25,805 nucleotides of DNA from Anaerolineales bacterium UBA832 (GCA_002296125.1 DBHI01000100.1:1-25805); one strand, 5' to 3'. Positions 7,743 through 15,892 are shown, counted from the first letter of the stretch. The notes: generated from the letters alone by a model not told the origin. A program made the numbers and translations.

Positions 7743-9218
7743 TTAACAAGGATTAAGTTTGAGATAAGGTAGCAATCCTTGAATACCTCCTTCTCTTCCC
7801 ATGCCACTTTCTTTGTATCCTCCGAATGGTGCGCTAGGGTCAAATTTGTTGAAGGTATTTGCCCAAATCACACCTGCGCGTATGTTTTGAGTTACTTTAA
7901 AAATTTTTGCACCTTTGTCTGTCCATACTCCACCAGATAAGCCATAAGGTGTGTTGTTAGCTTTTTCAATAACTTCATCTACAGTTCGAAATGTTTGAAT
8001 TGCTAATACTGGGCCAAAGATTTCTTCTTGTACAATTCTATGTGATTGAGATACGTTGCAGAACAAAGTTGGAGCATGCCAGTAACCAGTATTTGGTAGT
8101 TTGCATTTTGATTGATATAACTCACCACCTTCATCTTGTCCAATCTTTACATACTCTTGGATTCTTTTTAATTGTTCTTTAGAATTGATTGCGCCAATAT
8201 CAGTGTTTTTGTCTAATGGGTCTCCAACGATCAAGGTTTCCATTCGTTCACGTAATTTGAAAATAATTTCATCAGATATACTTTCTTCTACAAACAATCG
8301 AGATCCAGCACAACATACATGTCCCTGGTTAAAAAATATTGAATTTACAATGCCTTCTATAGCTTGATCAATTGCTGCATCAGCAAAAATGATATTAGCA
8401 GCTTTTCCACCTAGTTCTAGAGTATAGGGTTTATTTTTCCCAGCTAATTTTTTCATAATTTCCTTGCCTACAGCTGTAGATCCAGTAAATGCAATTTTGT
8501 CAACATCAGGGTGTTCTACTAAGGATGAACCTGTTGAGCCATCACCAGTTATGATGTTTACTACACCATCTGGCAAATCAGCTTCTCTAATTATCTCAGC
8601 TAACAACATTGCTGTTAAAGGAGTAGTTTCTGCAGGTTTCAGCACAATAGTGTTTCCTGTAGCGAGTGCAGGAGCAATTTTCCAAGCTGCCATCAGCAAA
8701 GGAAAATTCCAAGGTATTATTTGTCCAGCAACTCCTAATGGTTGAGTTTCTCTACCAGGAAATGCATATTTAAGTTTGTCAGCCCATCCAGCATAGTAAA
8801 AAAAGTGAGCAGCTGCTAATGGCACATCAATATCACGAGATTCTCTTATTGGTTTACCGCCATCCATACTTTCTATTACTGCTAATTCTCGAGATCGTTC
8901 TTGAATAATTCGAGCTATTCTAAATAGATATTTACCACGTTCAGAATGTGAAATTTTTGACCAAGATGTTTCATATGCTTTTCTTGCAGCACTAACAGCA
9001 AGGTTTACATCATCTGGTCCTGCATCAGCTACTTTAGCTATAATTTTTTCGTTTGATGGATTTATTGTGTTTCTATGATTGTTGTTTTTTGCTGGAACAA
9101 ATGCTCCATTAATGAATAGATCATATGATTCTTTTAAGTTTATATGGTCTGTAGATTGTGGTGCAGGATCGTATTGCCAATCAGTTTGTAAGTTTAGAGA
9201 ATTCATTTTGGTTCTCAT
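7743..9218 (-). CDS. NAD(P)-dependent aldehyde dehydrogenase, full-length catalytic subunit (ALDH16 first-domain-like)
   Basis: A 491-residue complete ALDH oxidising an aldehyde to the acid. It has PWNFP (169-173), cofactor Lys194 in KPAETTP, the NAD-binding FTGSTAVG (244-251), general base Glu268 in YTLELGGK, catalytic Cys302 in NQGHVCCAGSR, and the C-terminal EEIFGPV and PFGGYKESGMGRE motifs. It follows deoC by nine bases and precedes the truncated ALDH homologue. DeoC splits deoxyribose-5-phosphate into glyceraldehyde-3-phosphate and acetaldehyde, so acetaldehyde oxidation is a natural role, though this is an inference from context. The C-terminus is intact. The next gene is in a different frame, so the two are not one interrupted domain. 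An internal ATG at codon 5 is an alternative start, and neither has a strong Shine-Dalgarno. Confidence 0.93.
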   Translation of the reverse strand: MRTKMNSLNLQTDWQYDPAPQSTDHINLKESYDLFINGAFVPAKNNNHRNTINPSNEKIIAKVADAGPDDVNLAVSAARKAYETSWSKISHSERGKYLFRIARIIQERSRELAVIESMDGGKPIRESRDIDVPLAAAHFFYYAGWADKLKYAFPGRETQPLGVAGQIIPWNFPLLMAAWKIAPALATGNTIVLKPAETTPLTAMLLAEIIREADLPDGVVNIITGDGSTGSSLVEHPDVDKIAFTGSTAVGKEIMKKLAGKNKPYTLELGGKAANIIFADAAIDQAIEGIVNSIFFNQGHVCCAGSRLFVEESISDEIIFKLRERMETLIVGDPLDKNTDIGAINSKEQLKRIQEYVKIGQDEGGELYQSKCKLPNTGYWHAPTLFCNVSQSHRIVQEEIFGPVLAIQTFRTVDEVIEKANNTPYGLSGGVWTDKGAKIFKVTQNIRAGVIWANTFNKFDPSAPFGGYKESGMGREGGIQGLLPYLKLNPC

Positions 9219-9227
9219 TATTATTTG

Positions 9228-10115
9228 TTAATCTAGTGAAAAATAATCAGTAGATTGATATATTCCAGTATTTTGTTTAACTATTTGCATAAGTATATCA
9301 TTTGCTAGTGAGCTAGCACCAAATCTAAATAGCTTAGGATTCAACCATGATTGTCCTAAAGTTTCGCGTAACATTACTAGGTATTGTATGGCCTGTTTAG
9401 ATTTGCTAATGCCTCCAGCTGGTTTAAGTCCAACCAGTTTACCAGATTTAATGTAGTGGTCTCGAATTGCTTGCATCATTACTAAGGTGACTTCTGGTGT
9501 AGCAGCAGGTTGTACTTTACCTGTGCTTGTTTTAATAAAATCAGCACCCGACTGTATTGCAAGTTCACTTGCAATACGAACATTATCTAGTGTTACTAGT
9601 TCACCAGTTTCTAATATGACTTTTAAATGTGCAGATCCGCAGACTTCTTTTATTTTCTGTATTTCATCTGCAACATAATTATAATCACCACTTAAGAATC
9701 TTCCTCGTGAAATTACCATGTCTATTTCATTTGCTCCGTCTTCCGCAGCTCTTTTGACTTCATCTAATTTTGAATCTATATCTGACATTCCACTTGGAAA
9801 TGCGGTAGCTACAGATGCTACTTTCACGTTACTTCCTTGTAGAGCATGTCTTGCTGTTTTGACTAGAGGTGCGTAAACACATATTGCTGCTACGTTTGGG
9901 AGGTCTGGAAAATTTTCATGTAGATGAGTAGCCTTATAGCAAAGTTGGCGGACTTTGTTAGGAGAATCACGTCCTTCCAATGTTGTTAGATCGATCATGC
10001 TCAATGCCAGATTAAGTGCTTGTTGTTTTGATGTTGCTTTGATACTACGTGACTGTAGTCTTGCAACTCTTTCTTTGATGCCAATTGCATCAATTTTTGT
10101 GTTAGATAAGATCAT
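9228..10115 (-). CDS. deoC: Deoxyribose-phosphate aldolase
   Basis: A 295-residue class I aldolase that cleaves 2-deoxyribose-5-phosphate to glyceraldehyde-3-phosphate and acetaldehyde in deoxynucleoside catabolism. The opening ALSMIDLTTLEGRD (37-50) is the family's substrate-binding segment. Asp132 in NEIDMVI, the Schiff-base Lys195 in FIKTSTGK and the second catalytic Lys231 in GLKPAGGI correspond to E. coli Asp102, Lys167 and Lys201. It is about 35 residues longer than the E. coli enzyme, mostly at the N-terminus, as in many longer bacterial DeoC proteins. It begins five bases after the lepB stop and is followed by the ALDH pair, so it looks cotranscribed with both. Confidence 0.95.
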   Translation of the reverse strand: MILSNTKIDAIGIKERVARLQSRSIKATSKQQALNLALSMIDLTTLEGRDSPNKVRQLCYKATHLHENFPDLPNVAAICVYAPLVKTARHALQGSNVKVASVATAFPSGMSDIDSKLDEVKRAAEDGANEIDMVISRGRFLSGDYNYVADEIQKIKEVCGSAHLKVILETGELVTLDNVRIASELAIQSGADFIKTSTGKVQPAATPEVTLVMMQAIRDHYIKSGKLVGLKPAGGISKSKQAIQYLVMLRETLGQSWLNPKLFRFGASSLANDILMQIVKQNTGIYQSTDYFSLD

Positions 10116-10120
10116 GTTTT

Positions 10121-10741
10121 TTATTTGTTAGTTGCTATATTATATTGTGTCACGATATGTGCATCTTGTATAGGGAAATATACAGCCCAAACTTGACCTA
10201 AGATTTGCTCACGAGTTATAGGACCTATATCATCCATGCGTGAATCTTTTGAATAATTGCGATTGTCACCTAGTACTAGATACTGATCTTCTGCGAGATT
10301 CCATTGTTGGGTTTGTGATATTATCATGGGTTCATGCAGGTAAGGTTCATCTTTTTGGTTTTCGTTAATATATAATTTTCCGTCGCTAATCTTTACTATA
10401 TCACCAGGTGTGCCAATAACGCGTTTAATATAATCTGTTTGTCCTGGTCTACCAAGAATATTCTCCCAGAATGACGTCGTAGTATTCATAGTAGGTATAA
10501 ACACTACGACGTCATCTTTTTTTGGAGTATTAAATCTATATGCTAATTTGTTTACAACAATATGTTGTCCCGTTTTAAAACTATCTAGCATACTGTTTCC
10601 TTCAATTTTGAACCTTGCGGTTACTATGTTAATAGACACAAAAATTACCATAGCGAGTAGTATCGTTTCTGCAAATTCTTTAATTAAATTTGGAAAGGTC
10701 AGTGATTGATCGTCTTTTGGCTGTATTTTAATATTTGACAT
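10121..10741 (-). CDS. lepB: Signal peptidase I
   Basis: A 206-residue type I signal peptidase that removes signal peptides from exported proteins at the outer face of the cytoplasmic membrane. One membrane anchor spans about residues 24-42. The nucleophile Ser50 is in KIEGNSM (box B), and the general base Lys106 is in YIKRVIGTPGD (box D). The GDNRNYSKDSR box E lies near residue 157, and GQVWAVYFPI is close to the end. The short single-anchor form is typical of Gram-positive and Chloroflexota enzymes. It is separated from der by 55 bases that contain a possible internal promoter, and from deoC by five. Confidence 0.95.
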   Translation of the reverse strand: MSNIKIQPKDDQSLTFPNLIKEFAETILLAMVIFVSINIVTARFKIEGNSMLDSFKTGQHIVVNKLAYRFNTPKKDDVVVFIPTMNTTTSFWENILGRPGQTDYIKRVIGTPGDIVKISDGKLYINENQKDEPYLHEPMIISQTQQWNLAEDQYLVLGDNRNYSKDSRMDDIGPITREQILGQVWAVYFPIQDAHIVTQYNIATNK

Positions 10742-10762
10742 TCAGTACGTTTATATTAATAA

Positions 10763-10791
10763 ATTATATATTGATTGAGATTAGGGATTAA
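10763..10791 (-). promoter_or_regulatory. Possible internal promoter for lepB
   Basis: On the minus strand a perfect TATAAT (10768-10763) lies 17 bases after TTAATC (10791-10786), a poor -35 with three of six matches. It ends 21 bases before the lepB ATG, in the longest gap of the operon (55 bases). In AT-rich DNA a TATAAT alone is weak evidence. Confidence 0.3.
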
Positions 10792-10796
10792 TGATT

Positions 10797-12149
10797 TTAT
10801 TCATTTCGTTCTCGGTAAGTGATACGTATCGGTGTACCACTAAACGCAAATTGTTCTCTGATTTTATTTTCTATATATCTTGTATAACTAAAATGTACTA
10901 GAGTTTTATCATTGATATGTAATAAGATAGTTGGTGGTGCTGTGGTTACTTGTGTTGCATAGAAAATACGAAGTCTTTTACCATTTTTGGATGGAGGTGC
11001 ATGTTGTCTTACAGCGGATGATATTAATCTATTCAATTGAGATGTAGATATTCTCAGTTGACGGTCTGTCTGTACCTGTAAGGATAGGGGTAGTACTTGA
11101 TTTACTTTTTCTCCTGTTAATGCAGATAAAAATAAGATAGGTACATATTCTAAGAATTGTAATTTGGAGCGGATTAAATTGGTGTATGCTTGCATTGTAT
11201 AAGTATCTTTAGTTATTTTATCCCATTTGTTTACTATTACTATGACACTTCGCAGTCTATTTAATGTCATACCAGCTATGTGAGCATCCTGTGATGTAAA
11301 CGGTTCTGACGCATCAATGATTAGTAACACGATTTCTGCTCTATCAATTGCCTTTAATGTGCGTATTACGCTGTATTTTTCAACACCAGGTGTAATTTTT
11401 CCGCGGCGTCTTATTCCCGCAGTATCTATCAAAGTGATAGTCGATTTGTGGTATGTTAACTTAGTGTCTATTGCATCTCTTGTAGTACCAGAGACAGAAG
11501 AGACAATTACTCTATCCTGTCCAAGTAATCTATTTAACAAACTGCTTTTACCTACATTTGGGCGACCAACTATGGCAATTGATGTTGTAGCATTTGAATT
11601 GTTTGCCTTTTTTTGGGGAAGGTGCATTGTGATATCATCAAGTAAATCTCCTATTCCCAATCCGTGTAAAGCAGCAATGGGGTGCAAATTTGTAATACCT
11701 AATTGATAGAATTCATTGGCATTCATAGTGCGATTTTGATTATCACATTTGTTAACAGCTAGTAGAATTTTTTTGTCTTTGAAAGCATTTTTGTTTTGAA
11801 TCAATAGATTAGCAACATATATGTCTGAAGAAGTTATGCCAGTGGTAACATCTGTCATTAGAACAATAGTATCTGCTTCACTTATTGCTGTTTCATATTG
11901 GGATTTGATTTCTTTTATAAAATTTGAGGAAGATGTTGGATTATTGGTGGTTTCCTGATAGGTTTCAATACCTCCAGTATCTACTAAATCAAATAACATA
12001 CCATTCCACTCAATTTCTGCCATAATTCGATCTCTAGTGGTTCCTGGAGTGTCATCAACTACTGCCAGACGTTGTTCTGCTAAACGGTTGAACAGCGTAG
12101 ATTTTCCTACATTTGGGCGTCCTACTAAAGCCACCAGCGGTTTGCTCAT
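10797..12149 (-). CDS. der: Ribosome-associated double GTPase Der (EngA)
   Basis: A 450-residue GTPase with two consecutive G domains and a C-terminal KH-like domain, needed for 50S ribosome subunit assembly. Domain 1 has the P-loop GRPNVGKS (10-17), TTRD (37-40), DTGG (57-60) and NKCD (133-136). Domain 2 has GRPNVGKS (195-202), TTRD (222-225), DTAG (242-245) and NKWD (307-310). The KH-like domain occupies about 365-450 and includes KRLRIFYATQV. Domain 1 carries a slightly expanded Ser/Asn/Thr-rich insert at 64-80, between the DTGG motif and the following helix. It starts seven bases after the cdaR stop, so translation is likely coupled. Confidence 0.97.
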   Translation of the reverse strand: MSKPLVALVGRPNVGKSTLFNRLAEQRLAVVDDTPGTTRDRIMAEIEWNGMLFDLVDTGGIETYQETTNNPTSSSNFIKEIKSQYETAISEADTIVLMTDVTTGITSSDIYVANLLIQNKNAFKDKKILLAVNKCDNQNRTMNANEFYQLGITNLHPIAALHGLGIGDLLDDITMHLPQKKANNSNATTSIAIVGRPNVGKSSLLNRLLGQDRVIVSSVSGTTRDAIDTKLTYHKSTITLIDTAGIRRRGKITPGVEKYSVIRTLKAIDRAEIVLLIIDASEPFTSQDAHIAGMTLNRLRSVIVIVNKWDKITKDTYTMQAYTNLIRSKLQFLEYVPILFLSALTGEKVNQVLPLSLQVQTDRQLRISTSQLNRLISSAVRQHAPPSKNGKRLRIFYATQVTTAPPTILLHINDKTLVHFSYTRYIENKIREQFAFSGTPIRITYRERNE

Positions 12150-12156
12150 AAGATTT

Positions 12157-13446
12157 TTACGGATTGGTGGTTGTTGTATTAGTTACACTATTAGAAGAAT
12201 TGTTATTGTTAGATTCTTCATCAAGTAATTCATTGAGATTGTTGATTTTAACACTAATAAATGAAGGCAAAATTGTGTCTATTTTTATTACATCTGGTCC
12301 AGATACTATTACTGAAGGTTCGATTTCATAATTGCCTGGTTTAAGTTGTATAAGATCAAGTACTACATTAACATTTTCAGTCGTCAGGCTATCTAAGATC
12401 GGTAGTGGTCCAGACATGATAACGTCAACCGATTCTGGGGATATTTGTGCAGATAAATCAGCACCTAATCCAGCAATAGTAACATTTTGTCTTATGCGTT
12501 GACTAGTTTGTACAGCTTCAATACTTACTAATACGTTTATTGATTGTTCGCTGACTGCTGTTACTTCTTCAGGAAGAGCCATGGTTAATCTGGCATCAAT
12601 ATCCTGTGAAGCATCACTGATGTCTAGCGGTTCTGTTTCAATAAATCCGGGTAGTGATGCTAATAAATCTGGATCATTTGAGAATAAGGTAATAGTTGGA
12701 GGAGATGTTGTAATATTGGTTATTCGATATCCTACTTCAGGCTTACCGTCCAGAAGTGCTCTTACAGCTACATCACGATAACCACCTAATTGTTGTATTG
12801 GTACGGTTATCATTGTACTAGTAGGTTGTAAAGCTATGTTTTTTAGTATTGGTTGTAAATTAGATATTTGATTGAATGTGAATGTTCTGTTAATCGTATC
12901 TTTGCTTTGGTTGATATTTAAATTTATGTCAATCACATTGAGATTTGACATTGATTCTTCAGATCCAGTTGCAATAATGTTTTCTGTAGAAATTATTGGT
13001 GAATTAGCAACATAACCTACAGCAGGTTCTCCTTGAAGATTTACAACAATAGGTATAGTTTTAGTTATTATGCGAGTTAAATTAATTGAGATTTCTTCAG
13101 GATCAATAGAGAGTATTTCTGCATCAGGAGTATTAATGTTTACTTCTAAGGGTATTGTATGTGTACCAGGTGATAATCCATTTAGATCAGCAACAATGTT
13201 AATTTGATTAGCGTTTAGTTGAGACCAGATTTGAGATGGAGCTCTTATCACTACTGTAGCTTCAGATGCACTATATTGCTCAATTTTCATGTTCGTAGAT
13301 TGTAAGTTCATTTTAATTATAATTTGTTGAGGATATATTTGTTCAATAATAGGATTTTCTTCATTGACAGCTGTAATCCATACTATGGTTGATAGTATTG
13401 TGGCAAGTCCAAATAAACTTAATGTTTGCAATAATCTACGTATCAT
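12157..13446 (-). CDS. cdaR: YbbR-domain protein, CdaA regulatory partner (CdaR)
   Basis: A 429-residue extracytoplasmic protein with one N-terminal membrane helix (about 9-27, ending ATILSTIVWITAV) and then a tandem array of beta-rich YbbR-like repeats, roughly 40-120, 130-215, 225-305 and 315-395. The repeats show the recurring pattern of a Gly-hydrophobic start, a 'P..I.v.g' turn and a closing 'i.v.v.l' strand. The last 35 residues are a low-complexity Asn/Ser/Thr tail. CdaR proteins bind and modulate the diadenylate cyclase CdaA. The gene overlaps cdaA by four bases (ATGA), so the two are translationally coupled and presumably made in a fixed ratio. GlmM, the third common member of this locus, is not in the window. 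Confidence 0.88.
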   Translation of the reverse strand: MIRRLLQTLSLFGLATILSTIVWITAVNEENPIIEQIYPQQIIIKMNLQSTNMKIEQYSASEATVVIRAPSQIWSQLNANQINIVADLNGLSPGTHTIPLEVNINTPDAEILSIDPEEISINLTRIITKTIPIVVNLQGEPAVGYVANSPIISTENIIATGSEESMSNLNVIDINLNINQSKDTINRTFTFNQISNLQPILKNIALQPTSTMITVPIQQLGGYRDVAVRALLDGKPEVGYRITNITTSPPTITLFSNDPDLLASLPGFIETEPLDISDASQDIDARLTMALPEEVTAVSEQSINVLVSIEAVQTSQRIRQNVTIAGLGADLSAQISPESVDVIMSGPLPILDSLTTENVNVVLDLIQLKPGNYEIEPSVIVSGPDVIKIDTILPSFISVKINNLNELLDEESNNNNSSNSVTNTTTTNP

Positions 13447-14312
13447 TTGTTATCAATATTTGTTTCGGTGCTGTTTTTAATTTGTATTTTTAGTAAGTTT
13501 TTTATCCAACTTCTAGTTCGTACAGTTTGTGGTTGATAAAAAGCTTCTAAAATATTGCTAAGGCGTGTGTGAGTAATTTTGCGAATCATACGTCCATTGT
13601 ATGCTACAGAAATACTGCCAGTTTCTTCGGATATTATTACGGCTACGGCATCACTGGATTCAGTGATGCCGATTGCTGCTCTATGCCTCAAGCCGTATCT
13701 ACGTTCTTCAACTTTAGTGTTAGTTGATAAGGGCATGACACATGCCGCAGCGACTAATTGTTCACCTCTGACGACAGTAGCGCCATCATGTAAAGGTGTA
13801 TCTTTATGAAAAATCTGGACTAGTAGTTCAGCAGATATAGTTGCATTTAAATTTACTCCTGTATCAATATATTCTTGTAAACCGATTTCACGTTCTATAA
13901 CGATTAGACCTCCATAGCGGTTTTGTGATAGTCGTTCACTTGCTCTGGATATACATTGAATAACGACCATGACTTGTTCATATCGTCCTCGTACTGTTAT
14001 CCAGCTTCCAGCTCTTCCCAAGCTGGTTAATGCTCGTCTGATTTCAGGTTGAAAAATTACAGGTATAGCAAGAAGTAGGGCAGGTAATGTAGCTCTTAAT
14101 AACCAAGATACTGCTCGTAGTTGAAATAATCCAGAAAATACAACTACTAGGATTATTAATACTATTACACCGCGGAGCAGATTAACAGCTTGAGTGCCAC
14201 GGACTATTATTAGTAAAGCATAAAACATTAATGCAACTACTAATATATCCAGTATGTCCACCCAGTTTAGGTGGTCTATTAGTCGCGTGATATCACCATA
14301 TATTGTGTCTAT
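13443..14312 (-). CDS. cdaA: Membrane diadenylate cyclase CdaA (c-di-AMP synthase), probable ATA start
   Basis: This enzyme makes cyclic di-AMP from two ATP. Counting from the internal GTG at 14261, three membrane segments fall near residues 3-20, 28-45 and 56-70, followed by the DAC domain with DGA (159-161, within HDGATVV) and RHR (192-194, within LRHRAAIGITE). The GTG start is doubtful because the 17 codons before it remain open and encode an upstream segment ending DITRLIDHLNW, which matches the usual CdaA N-terminus leading into DILDILLVA. No ATG, GTG or TTG lies in that extension. A strong GGAGG (14326-14322) sits nine bases before an in-frame ATA at 14312, so I place the start there, giving 289 residues. 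It overlaps cdaR by four bases and follows argF by 13. The identity is firm and the start is an inference. Confidence 0.9.
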   Translation of the reverse strand: MDTIYGDITRLIDHLNWVDILDILVVALMFYALLIIVRGTQAVNLLRGVIVLIILVVVFSGLFQLRAVSWLLRATLPALLLAIPVIFQPEIRRALTSLGRAGSWITVRGRYEQVMVVIQCISRASERLSQNRYGGLIVIEREIGLQEYIDTGVNLNATISAELLVQIFHKDTPLHDGATVVRGEQLVAAACVMPLSTNTKVEERRYGLRHRAAIGITESSDAVAVIISEETGSISVAYNGRMIRKITHTRLSNILEAFYQPQTVRTRSWIKNLLKIQIKNSTETNIDNK

Positions 14313-14320
14313 GGATGTAC

Positions 14321-14327
14321 TCCTCCT
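14321..14327 (-). promoter_or_regulatory. Strong Shine-Dalgarno of cdaA overlapping the argF stop
   Basis: The minus strand reads AGGAGGA (14327-14321), with the argF TAG stop at 14328-14326 running directly into it. The nearest in-frame candidate start is ATA at 14312, nine bases beyond GGAGG. The GTG at 14261 is about 60 bases away and has no ribosome site of its own. This spacing is the main reason for preferring the ATA start. Confidence 0.7.
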
Positions 14328-15252
14328 ATTGTTTGTTGGCTAGCAGATGATATAGAATAGCTTTTGCTGAATGCAACCGGTTATGAGCTTGATGGAATAT
14401 TACAGAATTACTGCCATCTGCTACTTCTTCAGTAATTTCTTCACCTCTGTTTGCAGGTAGGTCATGCATAACAATTACATTTGATTTGGCCTTGTCTACT
14501 AACATTTGATTAACTTGATAGTTTTGAAACAATTGTCGTCTTGATTCTTTTTCTTGTTCTTGTCCCATACTCGTCCAGACATCTGTATAAATGATGTCTG
14601 CTTCAGATACTGCTTCAATTGGGTTAGAAACTTGTAAGAAATCAGCTTGGTTATCTGAAGATATAGTTTTGATGTGATTAATGATGTCCTTGTTAAGTTC
14701 AAAACCTTTAGGGCTTGCAATTGTAAAATTTATATTCATAAGAGCACATATTTTTGCTAGAGAGGTTGCAACGTTGTTGCCATCTCCTACAAATGCTAAT
14801 TTTAGACCTTCAACTCTTGATTTGAGTTCCATGATAGTAAGTATATCTCCAAGAGCTTGACAAGGATGATTGTAATTAGATAAACCATTTATTACAGGAA
14901 TAGTTGTGTTTTCAGCTAGTTCTATTAGTTGTTGGTATTGAAATACTCTGGCCATAATTCCGTCTACATACCCATCCAGTACTTTTGCAACATCTGCTAC
15001 TGATTCTCGTTTTCCTAACTCTATTTCTGATGGGGATATGTATATTGCTTTACCGCCTAAATGGTGCATAGCCATTTCAAATGAAACTCTAGTTCTAAGA
15101 CTTGGTTTTTGAAATATCATTGCTAGTGTTTTGTCATTTAGAATTGGTTTGTTACCATTACTAAAGTATTCTTTTTTAAGGTCTATGGCGAGTTTAAGTA
15201 ATGTTTTAAGTTCTTTGTTTGTGAAGTCATCTATGGCAAGGAAATTGCACAT
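14326..15252 (-). CDS. argF: Ornithine carbamoyltransferase
   Basis: A 308-residue enzyme from the ATG at 15252, which makes citrulline from ornithine and carbamoyl phosphate in arginine synthesis. The ATG form starts MCNFLAIDDF, the normal family N-terminus. A TTG at 15279 would add nine residues. The carbamoyl-phosphate motif is KPSLRTR (49-55), and HPCQ (129-132) and the ornithine-binding DVWTSMG (224-230) are present. The loop that normally reads HCLPA reads HDLPA (263-267), replacing the conserved cysteine with aspartate, while the flanking RGEEIT is normal. N-acetyl- or N-succinylornithine transcarbamylases are alternatives, but the SMG motif favours ornithine. It is the first gene of the long minus-strand operon, and its stop overlaps the cdaA ribosome site. 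Confidence 0.92.
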   Translation of the reverse strand: MCNFLAIDDFTNKELKTLLKLAIDLKKEYFSNGNKPILNDKTLAMIFQKPSLRTRVSFEMAMHHLGGKAIYISPSEIELGKRESVADVAKVLDGYVDGIMARVFQYQQLIELAENTTIPVINGLSNYNHPCQALGDILTIMELKSRVEGLKLAFVGDGNNVATSLAKICALMNINFTIASPKGFELNKDIINHIKTISSDNQADFLQVSNPIEAVSEADIIYTDVWTSMGQEQEKESRRQLFQNYQVNQMLVDKAKSNVIVMHDLPANRGEEITEEVADGSNSVIFHQAHNRLHSAKAILYHLLANKQ

Positions 15253-15320
15253 AATTTTTACCGTGTCCTTTTGCGTCAATACGCTATGTAGGATTTTGTT
15301 AGTTTTTGTTTATATTAACA

Positions 15321-15348
15321 ATTTTACCTTGCCTTTGCTGGATTACAA
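15321..15348 (-). promoter_or_regulatory. Probable promoter of the argF-cdaA-cdaR-der-lepB-deoC-ALDH operon
   Basis: On the minus strand TTGTAA (15348-15343) and TAAAAT (15326-15321) are 16 bases apart, matching four and five of six consensus positions. They lie 68 bases before the argF ATG, in the 151-base divergent gap shared with the pterin dehydratase gene. No arginine-repressor box was recognised. Confidence 0.45.
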
Positions 15349-15403
15349 GTGTTTTTATTAAAAGGGCAAATGCATTTATAAATAAATTAAGTGGAGGAAA
15401 ATG

Positions 15404-15742
15404 ATGGAAAAATTGATAGAATCAAGTTGTGTAGCTTGTCGTGCAGATTCTCCTCTAGCGACAGATGATGAAATATTGCTTTTGAAAGTTCAGGTTCCTG
15501 ATTGGACAATTATTGATAAGGATGGGATTGGAAAATTAGAAAGAGTGTTTCAATTTGATAATTTTGTTGAAGCTTTAAATTTCACTAATATTGTAGGAGA
15601 GTTAGCTGAAAAGGAAAATCATCATCCTGCAATATTAACTGAGTGGGGTAAAGTGACTGTGAAGTGGTGGACACATAAAATAGGAGGTCTACATCATAAT
15701 GACTTTATTGCTGCAGCCAAAACTGATCAATTGTTTTTATGA
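15404..15742 (+). CDS. Pterin-4a-carbinolamine dehydratase
   Basis: A 112-residue protein that dehydrates 4a-hydroxytetrahydropterin and so helps recycle tetrahydrobiopterin-type cofactors. In some bacteria the family has other roles. The active-site signature ENHHPAI (71-77) is followed by W81, then WWTHKIGGLHHND (88-100), matching the family pattern [ED]xxxHHP...W...THxxxGL..xD. The N-terminus has a CxxC-like pair (CVAC, 9-12), common in this family. GGAGG at 15393-15397 lies six bases before the ATG at 15404 and only three before an adjacent ATG at 15401, so the second ATG is preferred. No aromatic hydroxylase is nearby. It diverges from argF and is followed by the oppositely oriented tRNA-Val. 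Confidence 0.93.
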   Translation: MEKLIESSCVACRADSPLATDDEILLLKVQVPDWTIIDKDGIGKLERVFQFDNFVEALNFTNIVGELAEKENHHPAILTEWGKVTVKWWTHKIGGLHHNDFIAAAKTDQLFL

Positions 15743-15800
15743 TAAGAAATTGAGAACTTTATTTGAGTTTAATTGATTTATTAGTATTAGAAATAATGAA

Positions 15801-15874
15801 TGGGCAGGACAGGACTCGAACCTGCGACCTCTTCTGTGTAAGAGAAGCGCTCTAACCAGCTGAGCTACCCGCCC
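15801..15874 (-). tRNA. tRNA-Val (anticodon TAC)
   Basis: A 74-base minus-strand cloverleaf. The acceptor stem GGGCGGG pairs with CCTGCCC (one G-U) before discriminator A. The D arm is GCTCAGCTGGTTAGAGC, the anticodon stem CTTCT/AGAAG closes loop CTTACAC (anticodon TAC), and the T arm carries GGTTCGAGTCC. CCA is not encoded. Confidence 0.97.
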
Positions 15875-15892
15875 ATATTGGAATGCAAGTGT

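Noticed and set aside
7731..7760. Frameshift or assembly break splitting one aldehyde dehydrogenase into two pieces
   Set aside because: The upstream ALDH is complete to its normal C-terminus, and the downstream protein begins with its own ALDH N-terminal segment. They are two domains, not two halves of one domain. A split of an ancestral ALDH16 fusion remains possible and is reported as a finding.
11317..11706. A 129-codon plus-strand open frame opposite der
   Set aside because: It lies entirely within der, antisense to its conserved GTPase motifs. It has no ribosome site or recognisable domain and is a shadow of the coding strand.
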